Shown: one piece after another, positions 1 to 8,495 of the stretch
Position numbering within the stretch: position 1 is the stretch's first letter
Layout: each line of letters starts with the position of its first letter
Source of the DNA: Comamonadaceae bacterium PBBC2
Lineage (GTDB): Bacteria; Pseudomonadota; Gammaproteobacteria; Burkholderiales; Burkholderiaceae_C
Reading direction: 5' to 3'
Assembly: GCA_002255935.1 (NCBI GenBank)
Contig: NKIO01000001.1
Coordinates: forward strand, 124,001-188,000
Length of the DNA: 64,000 nt
Notes under the pieces: generated by a model
What the model saw: only the letters and a program-made list of their open reading frames with translations
Told to the model about the DNA's origin: nothing
The model's database searches: none
Position numbers and translations under genes: made by a program

Positions 1-1276
1 GCTCCAGCACCCACTCCCAAACCTTCCTGCGCTCTTGCAACACATCGGCTTCCAGCGTCAGGCCGGGTTTGAGGGCAATGTCTTCCCCATAAGCTTTGAT
101 ACTTTGGTCTGCCAATTGCACGTTGACGCGGTACATGGCTTCATTGCTGCCAGCTTGGCTCAATAACTGCTGGGCCAGGTTGGGCGGCAGCTCACTGGGG
201 GCAAATGGGGTGGCAGAGATGCTGGTGATTTTTCCGGCATACAGACCAAACTTTTGGTAGGGGTAGGCGGCGTAGCGCAGGTACACGGTTTGGCCGGGGC
301 GCACAAAGCCGGCGGTGCGGCTGGGGGCGTAAAGGTGGGCTTGCAAGTTGGATGCTTTGTCTTGCCCGGTGTTGCCTGGCGCTGCTTGCGGTAAGAGGGT
401 CAGCAAGCTTTGCCCCGCCTGCACCGATTGCCCGGCTTGCAGGCCGAGAGCCGTCACTGTGCCTGCAAAGGGTGCGGTGATAACCATGCTTTTGCGGGCG
501 GTGTTCTCAGTGGCTTCTTGGTCCAGGCTGGCTTGGCTGCGGTTGAGTTGGTTTACATCGGCTTGCAGTTGCGCGGCCAGTGCATCGCGCTCGGCTTTTA
601 CGGCTTGCAGGTCGCGCTGCAGGCTGGTGGTGTTGCGCTGGCTGCTTTGCAGGCGGGCTTCGGCGTCCAGGCGCTCCTCTTGGCGGCTTTGCACCTGGGC
701 GGGGGATACAAAACCGTCTTTAGCCAGATGCTGGTGGCGCTCTAGGGTGGTTTGGGCCAGCTGCACGCGGCGCTCTAGCAGGCTGTTTTGTTCTTCCACC
801 TGGCGCAGCTCGGCTTGTACGGTGCGCAGCCGGTCGTTCAGCACTTGCTCGCGCTGGCGCACTTGCAGCTCGCGCAGGGTCCGTTCGGTTTGCAGGGTCT
901 GGGTGCGGGTGGCGATTTGCTGGGCGATGCGGGCGCTGGTGTCATCCGCCACGCCGTTGCGCAGGGTGCTGCGTTCGGCGTTTAGCACCAGCAGCACGTC
1001 GCCCGCCTGCACAGTTTGGCCCTCGGTCACCGGGAGCTGTACTACGGTGCCGGGCTGCGGGGTGGTGATATTCAGGGTGCCCAGTGCGGGCACTAGCAAG
1101 CCAGACAGGTGGGCTTTGCGGTTGACCTCGCCCCAAGTGGCAAAGGCGATGAGCGCCATGGCGATAGCCAAGGCACCGCCGGTGACCAAGCTAAATGACA
1201 ACGGGCGGTGCAAACGCACGCTGCCCATCCACTGCGCGGTTTGGGCCGCTGCCACCTCTGGCCGAAACAAGCTCAT
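1..1276 (-). CDS. HlyD/CvaA-type membrane fusion protein of a peptide exporter (3' end outside window)
   Basis: This is the periplasmic adaptor of a type I secretion or bacteriocin-type ABC exporter. It links an inner-membrane ABC transporter to an outer-membrane channel. The minus strand is open for 425 codons from an ATG at 1276. Residues about 26-48 form one membrane segment. A biotinyl-lipoyl half domain follows (PQPGTVVQLPVTEGQ), then a long coiled coil (about 110-230), a second lipoyl half (TAPFAGTVTALGLQAGQ) and a beta-barrel region. The sequence leaves the window in RRKVWEWVLE, a C-terminal signature of HlyD/CvaA proteins, so only a short tail is missing. The ORF track shows only opposite-strand shadows here. 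The ABC partner is expected just beyond position 1. The substrate is unknown. Confidence 0.9.
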   Translation of the reverse strand, partial: MSLFRPEVAAAQTAQWMGSVRLHRPLSFSLVTGGALAIAMALIAFATWGEVNRKAHLSGLLVPALGTLNITTPQPGTVVQLPVTEGQTVQAGDVLLVLNAERSTLRNGVADDTSARIAQQIATRTQTLQTERTLRELQVRQREQVLNDRLRTVQAELRQVEEQNSLLERRVQLAQTTLERHQHLAKDGFVSPAQVQSRQEERLDAEARLQSSQRNTTSLQRDLQAVKAERDALAAQLQADVNQLNRSQASLDQEATENTARKSMVITAPFAGTVTALGLQAGQSVQAGQSLLTLLPQAAPGNTGQDKASNLQAHLYAPSRTAGFVRPGQTVYLRYAAYPYQKFGLYAGKITSISATPFAPSELPPNLAQQLLSQAGSNEAMYRVNVQLADQSIKAYGEDIALKPGLTLEADVLQERRKVWEWVLE

Positions 1277-1412
1277 GCGCCGATGCGCCCCTGGCGGCAC
1301 TGGGCGGGGCGTGCCCGGCGTAGTGTGCGGGCTTGCAAGCAACGTGTGCGTTGACTTGGCGTCAGGTAGTTGTAAGGCATGGCGCGATTGTTCAAGCGCC
1401 CTACTAGACTTA

Positions 1413-1447
1413 CAACCCTACAGATGTAGCCTACATCTGTAGGGTTG
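1413..1447. promoter_or_regulatory. Perfect 35-bp palindrome between the luxR-like gene and hlyD
   Basis: Two perfect 17-bp arms (CAACCCTACAGATGTAG and its complement) flank a single central base. The dyad lies ten bases past the stop of the LuxR-like gene and about 140 bp before the hlyD start. No T-run follows on the minus strand, so it does not look like an ordinary terminator. A two-fold operator, possibly for the neighbouring LuxR-type protein, is the simplest reading, but this is inference. Confidence 0.6.
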
Positions 1448-1456
1448 ACGCAAGCA

Positions 1457-1741
1457 TCACTCTTGCACTAACGAGCGCGGCACTGATCTGCGCTCGCCAC
1501 CGCCGCGGCGGTCTGTGCCACGCGGTGTAACTGAATTTTTGCCAATGGACGGGCGCGCAGGCTGGGTCGAAATGGCCGCCAGCAATGCAGCGCGGTTCTT
1601 GACGCTAAAGCGCGCAAACATGGGGCTGATGTTGTCGCGCACGGTGTGTTGGCTCAAGCCCAGAGCTAGGCCAATTTCTTTGTTGGTAAGGCCTTGTTGT
1701 AACAAGACAACGATTTGTAGTTCGCGGGGACTGAGATGCAT
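1457..1741 (-). CDS. Stand-alone LuxR/GerE-type helix-turn-helix regulator
   Basis: A 94-residue protein that is almost entirely a LuxR C-terminal DNA-binding domain. Residues 2-55 contain SPRELQIVVLLQQGLTNKEI followed by a recognition helix LSQHTVRDNISPMF. There is no receiver, PAS or autoinducer domain. An in-frame TAA lies eight codons upstream of the ATG, so the protein is not a mis-started larger one. The C-terminal 35 residues are Arg/Gly-rich and probably disordered. No clear ribosome binding site is visible. It is co-oriented with the hlyD gene and probably regulates it, which is inference. It could also be the tail of a decayed response regulator. Confidence 0.65.
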   Translation of the reverse strand: MHLSPRELQIVVLLQQGLTNKEIGLALGLSQHTVRDNISPMFARFSVKNRAALLAAISTQPARPSIGKNSVTPRGTDRRGGGERRSVPRSLVQE

Positions 1742-1869
1742 GTAGATGGTGGTGTGACAGACTTAAAAACCTACCGGAGCCCTGACCCAGTAGCCGTCGG
1801 AATTCTACTTACGTGAAGTTACGTATGCGGAACCAATCCGAAGTGAACGGCGGACCGGCGCTGAGCGAA

Positions 1870-1938
1870 ATGCTATCTGCTACAAATACAGGAGCTGCTC
1901 CCGCACTATCCATGGCCTGAACGACCTATTGGGCATAC
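1870..1938 (+). repeat. Dispersed repeat family A, copy 1
   Basis: Core AGCTGCTCCCGCACTATCCA at 1893-1912, followed by the usual right half (TGGCCTGAACGACCTATTGGGC). It sits just upstream of the EamA transporter gene in the 220-bp gap between divergent genes. Apart from this copy I see no gene in that gap. Confidence 0.85.
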
Positions 1939-1962
1939 AAACGGCTGATAACATGCACCACC

Positions 1963-2901
1963 ATGGACACCCGCAAAGCCCTCGACCCCCAAGCCATCTT
2001 CCTCATGATCTTGCTCTGTGCCACTTGGGGCATGCAGCAAGTCGTCCTCAAGGCCACGGCCGCAGACATTGCGCCCATCTTGCAGATTGCGCTGCGCTCT
2101 GGGGGCGCGGCCGTGCTGGTCAGCCTGGTGATGCTGGTGCGCGGGGAGCGCATGAACCTGGGCGACGGCACGCTCAAGCCCGGCCTGCTGGTGGGCGGGC
2201 TTTTTGGACTGGAGTTTTTGCTGGTGGCTGAGGGGCTGCGCCACACCAGTGCGTCGCACATGGCGGTGTTTTTGTACACCGCGCCCATTTTTGCGGCGCT
2301 GGGCCTGCACTGGCGTTTGCCCGCAGAGCGGTTGGGGGCCGTGCAGTGGTTCGGCATTGCGTTGGCCTTTGGCGGTATTGCGATGGCGTTTTTGGGGCGC
2401 AGCCAGGCCGCTAGCGGCGTGCCCGGCAATGCATCCGGCAATGTGCTGTGGGGTGATTTTTTGGGCCTGCTGGCGGGCATCGCCTGGGCCGCCACCACGG
2501 TGGTGGTGCGCTGCTCCACGCTGGCAAAAGCACCCGCCACGCAAACCTTGCTCTACCAATTGGTAGGGGCCTTTGTCTTGCTGATGGCGGGCGCGGTGGC
2601 CAGCGGCCAGGCCGCGTTTAACCCGACGCCCACCGTATGGGCCAGCCTAGCGTTTCATACGCTGGTGGTGTCGTTTGCCAGCTTTTTGGTGTGGTTTTGG
2701 CTGCTGCGCCAGTACCTGGCGTCGCCCTTGGGTGTGTTCTCTTTCTTGACCCCGTTGTTCGGCATCGTCTTTGGGGCCTGGCTGCTGAATGAGCCGATTG
2801 AGCCCAGCTTCTTGATCGGTGCCATTCCGGTGCTGCTGGGTATTGTGTTGGTGAGCGGCGGCGGGTGGCTGACGCAGCGGCTGCGGCCAAGCTCACCCTA
2901 A
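1963..2901 (+). CDS. EamA/DMT-family transporter
   Basis: An inner-membrane permease of the drug/metabolite transporter superfamily, 312 residues with two EamA repeats and about ten hydrophobic helices. Characteristic pieces are LCATWGMQQVVLKATAADIAP near the N-terminus and FASFLVWFWLLRQYLASPLG with GIVFGAWLLNEPIEPSF in the second half. The substrate cannot be told from sequence; the family exports amino acids and metabolites. The ATG at 1963 fits the start of the first helix, though no strong ribosome binding site is seen. The last residues (LTQRLRPSSP) run straight into the coding remnant of a DNA methyltransferase in another frame, so the natural C-terminus may have been altered by a deletion at this junction. 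Confidence 0.88.
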   Translation: MDTRKALDPQAIFLMILLCATWGMQQVVLKATAADIAPILQIALRSGGAAVLVSLVMLVRGERMNLGDGTLKPGLLVGGLFGLEFLLVAEGLRHTSASHMAVFLYTAPIFAALGLHWRLPAERLGAVQWFGIALAFGGIAMAFLGRSQAASGVPGNASGNVLWGDFLGLLAGIAWAATTVVVRCSTLAKAPATQTLLYQLVGAFVLLMAGAVASGQAAFNPTPTVWASLAFHTLVVSFASFLVWFWLLRQYLASPLGVFSFLTPLFGIVFGAWLLNEPIEPSFLIGAIPVLLGIVLVSGGGWLTQRLRPSSP

Positions 2902-3539
2902 CGGGGCTCTACAACGTGCTGGAAGCCCTGTGCGCAGGCCGCCCGCTAAACGCCAAAGAGAAAATCATTCACACCGAGGGTTTGGTGGGTGTACTCAAAG
3001 ACCTGCACGACGAGCTGGACGCGGCAGTGCTGGAAGCCTACGGCTGGAGCGACCTGGGTAACGGCGCTGCGGATACACCCGAGCTGCTAACCCGCTTGTT
3101 AGCACTCAACACGCGGCGCGCAGCAGAGGAAAAAGCCGGTACGGTGCGTTGGTTGCGGCCTGAGTTTCAGAACCCAGCTTCGCAAGCAAACGCTGCGTCG
3201 CTATCAAAAGAAGAGCTGCTCCCGCACATTCCATCGGCTCTGCAGGCTGATTTGGCACTCAATTCTCCCGAAGAAGATGAATTGGTGCCGGTAGTAAAAG
3301 CAGGCAAAACCAAAACAGCATCAGTGGCAGCGGATGCCCAAGCCTGGCCCGCGAACCTGCCCGACCAAGTACGGGCAGTGGTTGCTGTGCTGGTGGCGGC
3401 TGGCGCTGCCATGCCACTGACCGCGATAGAGGCCAGCTTCAAAGGCCGTGGCCCGTGGAAGAAAAGTCTGCCCCGCATCTTGGAAACCCTAGAAGCCTTG
3501 GGCCGGGCGCGGCGCGAAGGCGAGGCATGGAGAGCGTGA
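2865..3539 (+). pseudogene. C-terminal remnant of a large class I SAM-dependent (type IIG/IIL-like) DNA methyltransferase
   Basis: The ORF encodes LTLTGLYNVLEALCAG, then DELDAAVLEAYGW and ALNTRRAAEEKAGTVRWLRP. From memory, this series is typical of the extreme C-terminus of large restriction-modification methyltransferases that continue past a target-recognition domain. The methyltransferase core (SAM-binding motif, NPPY) is absent, so it cannot methylate DNA. Homology starts at about 2886, inside the last codons of the EamA gene, which marks a deletion junction. The tail (VRAVVAVLVAAGAAMPLTAI ... LPRILETLEALGRARR) looks intact. A copy of repeat family A lies in frame at 3199-3259. The GTG at 2865 is only where the open frame begins; translation is doubtful. 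Confidence 0.7.
3199..3259 (+). repeat. Dispersed repeat family A, copy 2, in frame inside the methyltransferase remnant
   Basis: Variant core AGCTGCTCCCGCACATTCCA at 3214-3233 with left half CGCTATCAAAAG and right half GGCTGATTTGGCA. It is read as SLSKEELLPHIPSALQADLA without breaking the frame. Confidence 0.8.
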
Positions 3540-3590
3540 AGTGCGTATCAGCCAAGGCACAATACCAGCAGGTCAATCCAAAGGGACAGC

Positions 3591-3893
3591 ATGCATCCAG
3601 TTTTGAATCTTGACGAACGCACCGTTCAAAAATTCTGTGAATCCCACAGTATTCGCAAGCTAGCCCTGTTCGGTTCGCAGGCCAATGGCAGTGCTGGGCC
3701 TGATAGCGACGTGGATTTACTGGTGGATTTCGAGTCCGACAGCGTGCCGGGCCTGCTGGGCATGGTGGCTATGGAAGATGAACTCTCTCAACTTCTAGGC
3801 GGGCGCAAAGTCGACTTGCGCACTGCCCGCGATTTGTCGCGGCATTTCCGGGATGAAGTGGTTCGTACAGCCCAAGTGCAATATGCGCGCTGA
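3591..3893 (+). CDS. mntA: MntA-type nucleotidyltransferase antitoxin
   Basis: A minimal nucleotidyltransferase of 100 residues. It carries the signature GS-x10-DxD as GSQANGSAGPDSDVDLLVDF (about residues 29-48), then a third acidic position in KVDLRTA. In characterised MNT/HEPN pairs the enzyme AMPylates a tyrosine of the HEPN toxin and so silences it. The following hepT gene overlaps this stop codon by 11 bp, as expected of such a pair. A good ribosome binding site (AAAGGGA) precedes the ATG. Function follows from family knowledge and was not tested here. Confidence 0.88.
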   Translation: MHPVLNLDERTVQKFCESHSIRKLALFGSQANGSAGPDSDVDLLVDFESDSVPGLLGMVAMEDELSQLLGGRKVDLRTARDLSRHFRDEVVRTAQVQYAR

Positions 3894-4224
3894 AGATCGC
3901 ATTCGCCTGCTTCACATGGAGGAAGCAGCGCAAGCTGCGATGCAATTCGTGTCAGGCCGTCAACGCAGCGATTTGCAAACGGACCAGATGCTTTTGTTTG
4001 CTGTGCTTCGGGCGATAGAAGTGATAGGCGAAGCTGCCAGTAAAGTTTCCGATGAAGTGCGAATGAATGCAACCAACATCCCCTGGAAAGCAATTGTGGG
4101 CATGCGCAATCGCTTAGTGCATGCCTACTTTGACGTCGACACCGATATGGTCTGGGAAACAGTACAAATGGAGATTCCGACTGTTCTAACCCGCCTGCAA
4201 GCGCTGCTGGGCGATCCCGAATAA
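3883..4224 (+). CDS. hepT: HepT-type HEPN toxin
   Basis: A 113-residue all-helical HEPN-domain protein, a probable ribonuclease toxin. The catalytic motif is R-x4-H with the downstream tyrosine that MntA modifies, seen as RNRLVHAYF (about residues 79-87). I start it at the ATG at 3883, which overlaps mntA and gives MRAEDRIRLLHMEEAAQ. The track start at 3853 lies 40 bp inside mntA and adds a peptide unlike the family. The 3' end overlaps the convergent membrane-protein gene by 39 bp. Together with mntA it forms a type VII toxin-antitoxin system placed beside a broken methyltransferase gene. Confidence 0.87.
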   Translation: MRAEDRIRLLHMEEAAQAAMQFVSGRQRSDLQTDQMLLFAVLRAIEVIGEAASKVSDEVRMNATNIPWKAIVGMRNRLVHAYFDVDTDMVWETVQMEIPTVLTRLQALLGDPE

Positions 4225-4584
4225 GCCCATGCTCAACAGCAAAACCGCCACCACATCAAACACAATCACCGGCCCCGCCTGGCCCAGGTAGGCTTGTCCG
4301 TAGACCAGCACCAGAGCGATGAAAATGAGTTTGCTTACCACCGCCACCGCCAACACCAGGGGGCGGCTGGCAGGGCGGAAGGCACCGTAGATCAGGAGTG
4401 CGCCGACCAGCGTGATCAGCGCGCCCCAATTGCGCACCACGATATTGGCCAGCGGCCCCTCCAGCGTGGTGCCAAAGGTGCTGCGCAGTGCGCCCTGCGG
4501 GTCAATGGCGGCGTACAGCATCGTGCAGGTCAGCGCGCCACACACCAGCATGATCCACTTCAATTGTTGGGCAATCCAGTTCAT
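4186..4584 (-). CDS. Small four-helix membrane protein of unknown function
   Basis: A 132-residue hydrophobic protein with about four membrane helices (residues about 8-27, 45-70, 75-97 and 103-124). I do not recognise its family. A clear ribosome binding site (AAAGGAGCTGTCA) precedes the ATG at 4584. It lies 23 bp downstream of the PACE efflux gene on the same strand and is probably co-transcribed with it. Its last 39 bp overlap the end of hepT on the other strand, so one of the two 3' ends may have been gained recently. Confidence 0.75.
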   Translation of the reverse strand: MNWIAQQLKWIMLVCGALTCTMLYAAIDPQGALRSTFGTTLEGPLANIVVRNWGALITLVGALLIYGAFRPASRPLVLAVAVVSKLIFIALVLVYGQAYLGQAGPVIVFDVVAVLLLSMGLFGIAQQRLQAG

Positions 4585-4607
4585 TGACAGCTCCTTTAAA
4601 GGAAAAA

Positions 4608-5045
4608 TTAGGACGATGATTCCAAGGCCGATTGTGGCAGCCCAAACACTTTGTCAAACGCCCAAGTAAAGCCCACGGTGTAGAAAAAGAAGAAGGCCAG
4701 CAAGCCCAGATCGGCCACCAAAGCCTCTAGTAGCGTGACATTCAGCCAGTAGGCCATCACCGGCAGCAGGATCAGCGCCAAGCCACCTTCAAAACCCACG
4801 CCATGGGCAATGCGCCGCGCGAGCGAACGGCCTTTGATGGTTTGGCGGGCTTCCCAGCGTTCAAACAGGCTATTGAACAGAAAGTTCCAGGCCAGCGCGA
4901 TGGTGGACATGACGGCGGACAACACAAAAGCTGAGGCTGGCGGATGGGAGAAAGCCAGCGCCAATACGGGCGTGACCACTGCAATAGCAATGCTCTCGTA
5001 GAGCGCGGCCTGTACAACGCGGCGGGTGGTAGGTGACAGTGTCAT
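4608..5045 (-). CDS. PACE-family (AceI-like) efflux transporter
   Basis: A 145-residue inner-membrane protein made of two bacterial transmembrane pair domains, the architecture of Proteobacterial Antimicrobial Compound Efflux pumps. The first helix carries YESIAI, whose glutamate matches the essential acidic residue near position 15 of AceI. Later pieces typical of the family are AWNFLFNSLFERWEA and FFFFYTVGFTWAFDKVFG. Known members export chlorhexidine, and their natural substrates include short diamines; the substrate here is unknown. The AceI-type LysR regulator is not adjacent. The small membrane gene downstream may share its transcript. Confidence 0.88.
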   Translation of the reverse strand: MTLSPTTRRVVQAALYESIAIAVVTPVLALAFSHPPASAFVLSAVMSTIALAWNFLFNSLFERWEARQTIKGRSLARRIAHGVGFEGGLALILLPVMAYWLNVTLLEALVADLGLLAFFFFYTVGFTWAFDKVFGLPQSALESSS

Positions 5046-5123
5046 GGCGCGATCATGCCATCACAGGGTGACGCCCAACGCTATCATCTCTCGCGTTATT
5101 CACTTGAGTCTGCTGGATTGAAT

Positions 5124-5738
5124 ATGCGGTTTGAAGGTACTTTAAAAACCTGGAACGACGACCGTGGTTGCGGATTCATCGAACCTACCCAGGGGGGTGA
5201 AGAAATATTTGTGCACATCAAGGCGTTTGATGCACGCGGTGGTCGGCCGCAGTTGAATCAACCTTTGTCATTTGAAGTAGAGATGGGGCCGCAGGGCAAA
5301 AAGCGGGCCCACAACGTGACCCCCATTCGCAAAGCACAAGTCGCCAAAACGCGGCATCGCGAGTCACCAGCGCAATGGGCAACCTCCACGCTATTCGCTA
5401 TTCCAGCTTTTCTAGTTCTCTACGTGGTTGTGAGCGTGATTTGGAGGCCTCCGCTTTGGATAGCAGCTCTCTACGCAGCCGCGAGCCTCATCACTTTCAT
5501 TGCCTACGCGATTGATAAATCCGCCGCAACCAAGGGCAACTGGCGCACACCAGAGAGCACCTTGCACCTACTGGCTTTGGCCTGTGGCTGGCCGGGTGCC
5601 CTGTGTGCGCAACAGCTTCTGCGCCACAAGTCGTCCAAGGCAGCGTTTCGGTCTGTCTTTTGGGCGACGGTCGTTCTCAATGTGGCTGGCTTCGTTTTTC
5701 TTTGCACGCCACTCAGAGAATTGCTAGCAAAAATATAG
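5124..5738 (+). CDS. Cold-shock domain / DUF1294 fusion membrane protein
   Basis: A 204-residue protein with an N-terminal cold-shock nucleic-acid-binding fold (MRFEGTLKTWNDDRGCGFIEP, with FVHIKAF) and a C-terminal DUF1294 membrane domain. The latter is marked by AYAIDKSAAT and TLHLLALACGWPGALCAQQL, followed by LRHKS. This arrangement is common in proteobacteria, but its role is not established. I use the ATG at 5124, the usual start of the cold-shock domain, rather than the track start at 5055. The final codons (LLAKI and stop) fall inside a copy of repeat family A, so the repeat supplies the present C-terminus. Confidence 0.85.
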   Translation: MRFEGTLKTWNDDRGCGFIEPTQGGEEIFVHIKAFDARGGRPQLNQPLSFEVEMGPQGKKRAHNVTPIRKAQVAKTRHRESPAQWATSTLFAIPAFLVLYVVVSVIWRPPLWIAALYAAASLITFIAYAIDKSAATKGNWRTPESTLHLLALACGWPGALCAQQLLRHKSSKAAFRSVFWATVVLNVAGFVFLCTPLRELLAKI

Positions 5739-5785
5739 CTGCTCCCGCACTATCCACGGGCTGAGCGGCAGATTTGGCTTTGAAA
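5721..5785 (+). repeat. Dispersed repeat family A, copy 3
   Basis: Core at 5737-5756, with the left half TTGCTAGCAAAAATAT forming the last codons of the DUF1294 gene and the right half running toward the clpB stop. It sits between two convergent genes. Confidence 0.85.
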
Positions 5786-5804
5786 TCCGCCGCTCGCCGA
5801 ACCC

Positions 5805-8408
5805 CTAACTAAAGCTGAACTGCCCCGGCGCTTGAATCGTGTCCACGCCCACATTGATCGTGTCCTTGGGCAAGAACTTGCCCTCCAGCAGCAGCTTAGA
5901 CAGCGGGTTTTCAATGCGCTGCTGGATCGCGCGCTTCAGGGGGCGCGCGCCAAACACGGGGTCGAAGCCGACCTTGGCCAACTCGGCCACCGCCGCGTCG
6001 CTCACCTGCAGCGTCAGGTCCATCTTCGCCAGGCGCGCCATCAGCGTCGCCAATTGGATCTTGGCAATCGACGCAATATTGGCGGCATCCAACGAATGGA
6101 AGACCACCGTTTCGTCAATGCGGTTCAAAAACTCGGGGCGGAAGTGGTTTTTCAGCTCGCCAGTCACGGCCTCTTTCACGTCCTCATAGTCCTGCCCCAC
6201 CATGCTCTGGATGAGCTGGCTGCCGATGTTGCTGGTCATCACGATGACGGTGTTCTTGAAGTCCACGGTGCGGCCCTGGCCATCGGTCAAGCGACCATCG
6301 TCCAGCACCTGCAGCAGCACATTGAACACGTCCGGGTGGGCCTTTTCAATTTCATCCAGCAGTAGCACGCTGTAGGGCTTGCGGCGCACGGCCTCGGTCA
6401 GGTAACCACCCTCCTCGTAGCCCACATAGCCGGGGGGTGCGCCAATCAGGCGGGCCACCGAATGCTTCTCCATGAACTCGCTCATGTCGATGCGCACCAG
6501 ATGCTCTTCGCTGTCGAACATGAAGCCCGCCAGCGCCTTGCACAGCTCAGTCTTGCCCACGCCCGTGGGGCCCAGGAACAGGAAAGAACCTGTGGGGCGG
6601 TTCGGATCAGAGAGGCCCGAGCGTGAGCGGCGAATGGCATTGGCCACCGCGGCAATGGCTTCGTCTTGCCCGACCACGCGGTCGTGCAGTTTGGTTTCCA
6701 TTTGCAGCAACTTGTCACGCTCGCCCTGCAGCATTTTGCTCACCGGGATGCCCGTGGCGCGGCTCACCACCTCGGCAATCTCGTCCGCACCCACCATGGT
6801 GCGCAGCAATTGGGCACGGCCACCGTGCTTGGCCGATTGGGCCTTGCCAGCTTCCTGGTCTTGGGCGTCCTTGAGGCGCTTCTCCAGCTCAGGCAGCTTG
6901 CCGTACTGCAACTCACCGGCCTTGTTAAAGTCGCCCTTGTCAGTCAATTCCTTGATCTGGAAGCGCACCTTCTCCACCTCTTGCATGATGGTCTTGGAGC
7001 CTTGGGCTTGGGCCTTCTCGGCCTTCCAGATTTCATCCAAATCGGCAATCTCCTTTTGCAGCGCGCTGATCTCTTCGTTGATCAGCTCCAGCCGTTTTTG
7101 CGAGGCTTCATCCTTCTCGCGCTTCACGGCTTCGCGCTCAATCTGCAACTGAATCAGGCGGCGATCCTTCTTGTCCATGACCTCGGGCTTGGAGTCCAAC
7201 TCGATCTTGATTTTGGACGCGGCTTCGTCGATCAAATCAATCGCCTTGTCGGGCAAAAAGCGATCCGTGATGTAGCGGTTAGAGAGTTCGGCCGCAGCCA
7301 CAATGGCCGGGTCGGTAATCTGCACGCCGTGGTGGGTTTCATAGCGCTCTTTGAGGCCGCGCAAGATGGCGATGGTGGCTTCCACCGTGGGCTCGCCCAC
7401 CAGAATTTTCTGGAAGCGGCGCTCCAGCGCAGCATCTTTCTCGATGTATTTGCGATATTCGTCCAGCGTGGTCGCACCCACGCAGTGCAACTCGCCACGG
7501 GCCAGCGCGGGCTTGAGCATATTGCCCGCATCCATCGCGCCCTCGGCTTTTCCTGCACCCACCATGGTGTGCAGCTCGTCAATGAAAACGATGGTCTGGC
7601 CTTCGTCTTTGGCCAAATCCTTCAATACATTCTTCAAGCGCTCTTCAAACTCGCCGCGGAACTTGGCACCGGCCAGCAAAGCTGCCATGTCCAGGCTCAG
7701 CACGCGCTTGCCTTTGAGCGAATCCGGCACCGCACCATCCACAATGCGCTGCGCTAGGCCTTCCACAATCGCGGTCTTACCCACGCCGGGTTCGCCAATC
7801 AGTACCGGGTTGTTTTTGGTGCGGCGCTGTAGCACCTGAATAGCGCGGCGGATTTCGTCGTCGCGGCCAATCACCGGGTCCAACTTGCCCATGCGGGCGC
7901 GTTCGGTCAGGTCAATGCAGTATTTTTTCAGCGATTCGCGTTGGTCTTCGGCATCCGCGCTGTCCACGCTTTGGCCACCGCGCACAGCGCTCAGCGCAGC
8001 CTCCAGGCTCTTGCGGGTCAGGCCATTGGCGCGCACAAGATTACCAATATCGGCTTTGCTATCGGCCAGCGCCAACAGGAACAAAGAACCTTCGACGAAC
8101 TGGTCGCCGCGCTTCATGGATTCTTTTTCAGCTGCCTGCAGCAGGCTCACCATGTCGCGTCCCACGGTCACTTGCTCGTGCCCCTGCACCTGGGGCAGCT
8201 TCTTCATCGCCACCTCGGCCGCCGTAGCCAATGCGGGCACGTTGACGCCCGCGCGCTGCAGCAAGGCCTTGGAGGGGCCATCGTCCTGGCGCAGCATGGC
8301 CAGCAGCACATGTACAGGCTCTATGAATTGGTGGTCATTGGCCAGCGCCAAGCTTTGGGCCTCGCCCAGGGCTTCTTGGAATTTGGTGGTCAGTTTGTCG
8401 ATTCGCAT
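5805..8408 (-). CDS. clpB: ATP-dependent disaggregase ClpB
   Basis: A cytoplasmic AAA+ chaperone that, with DnaK, extracts and refolds aggregated proteins. The 867-residue length matches the family. The layout is an N-terminal Clp repeat domain ([20 protein letters not shown]), nucleotide-binding domain 1 (GEPGVGKT), a coiled-coil middle domain (about 400-530) and domain 2 (GPTGVGKT), with arginine-finger regions and a C-terminal region [19 protein letters not shown]. The ATG at 8408 has a good ribosome binding site (CGGAGAAATGCT). A heat-shock-like promoter lies about 25-50 bp upstream. The long plus-strand ORFs over this gene are shadows. Confidence 0.97.
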   Translation of the reverse strand: MRIDKLTTKFQEALGEAQSLALANDHQFIEPVHVLLAMLRQDDGPSKALLQRAGVNVPALATAAEVAMKKLPQVQGHEQVTVGRDMVSLLQAAEKESMKRGDQFVEGSLFLLALADSKADIGNLVRANGLTRKSLEAALSAVRGGQSVDSADAEDQRESLKKYCIDLTERARMGKLDPVIGRDDEIRRAIQVLQRRTKNNPVLIGEPGVGKTAIVEGLAQRIVDGAVPDSLKGKRVLSLDMAALLAGAKFRGEFEERLKNVLKDLAKDEGQTIVFIDELHTMVGAGKAEGAMDAGNMLKPALARGELHCVGATTLDEYRKYIEKDAALERRFQKILVGEPTVEATIAILRGLKERYETHHGVQITDPAIVAAAELSNRYITDRFLPDKAIDLIDEAASKIKIELDSKPEVMDKKDRRLIQLQIEREAVKREKDEASQKRLELINEEISALQKEIADLDEIWKAEKAQAQGSKTIMQEVEKVRFQIKELTDKGDFNKAGELQYGKLPELEKRLKDAQDQEAGKAQSAKHGGRAQLLRTMVGADEIAEVVSRATGIPVSKMLQGERDKLLQMETKLHDRVVGQDEAIAAVANAIRRSRSGLSDPNRPTGSFLFLGPTGVGKTELCKALAGFMFDSEEHLVRIDMSEFMEKHSVARLIGAPPGYVGYEEGGYLTEAVRRKPYSVLLLDEIEKAHPDVFNVLLQVLDDGRLTDGQGRTVDFKNTVIVMTSNIGSQLIQSMVGQDYEDVKEAVTGELKNHFRPEFLNRIDETVVFHSLDAANIASIAKIQLATLMARLAKMDLTLQVSDAAVAELAKVGFDPVFGARPLKRAIQQRIENPLSKLLLEGKFLPKDTINVGVDTIQAPGQFSFS

Positions 8409-8430
8409 AGCATTTCTCCGGTTGCATATG

Positions 8431-8458
8431 AGCTTGGGCCCATTGCGGGATTTTCAAG
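8431..8458 (-). promoter_or_regulatory. Candidate sigma-32 promoter of clpB
   Basis: Reading the minus strand upstream of clpB, CTTGAAA (an exact -35 match) is followed after 13 bases by CCCAAGCT, a partial match to CCCCATnT. ClpB is a classical heat-shock gene. The spacing fits, but the -10 element is imperfect. Confidence 0.5.
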
Positions 8459-8495
8459 CCCGCACAGGCTCTTGCGGTCTGACTAAAATCAAGGA

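Noticed and set aside
348-1442. A 364-codon plus-strand ORF over the window start
   Set aside because: It is Arg/Ser/Cys-rich, lacks any domain and is the antisense shadow of the hlyD gene, which has clear lipoyl and coiled-coil features.
6666-7757. Long plus-strand ORF of 363 codons within clpB
   Set aside because: It is antisense to clpB, with His/Gln/Leu-rich composition typical of reverse-strand shadows.
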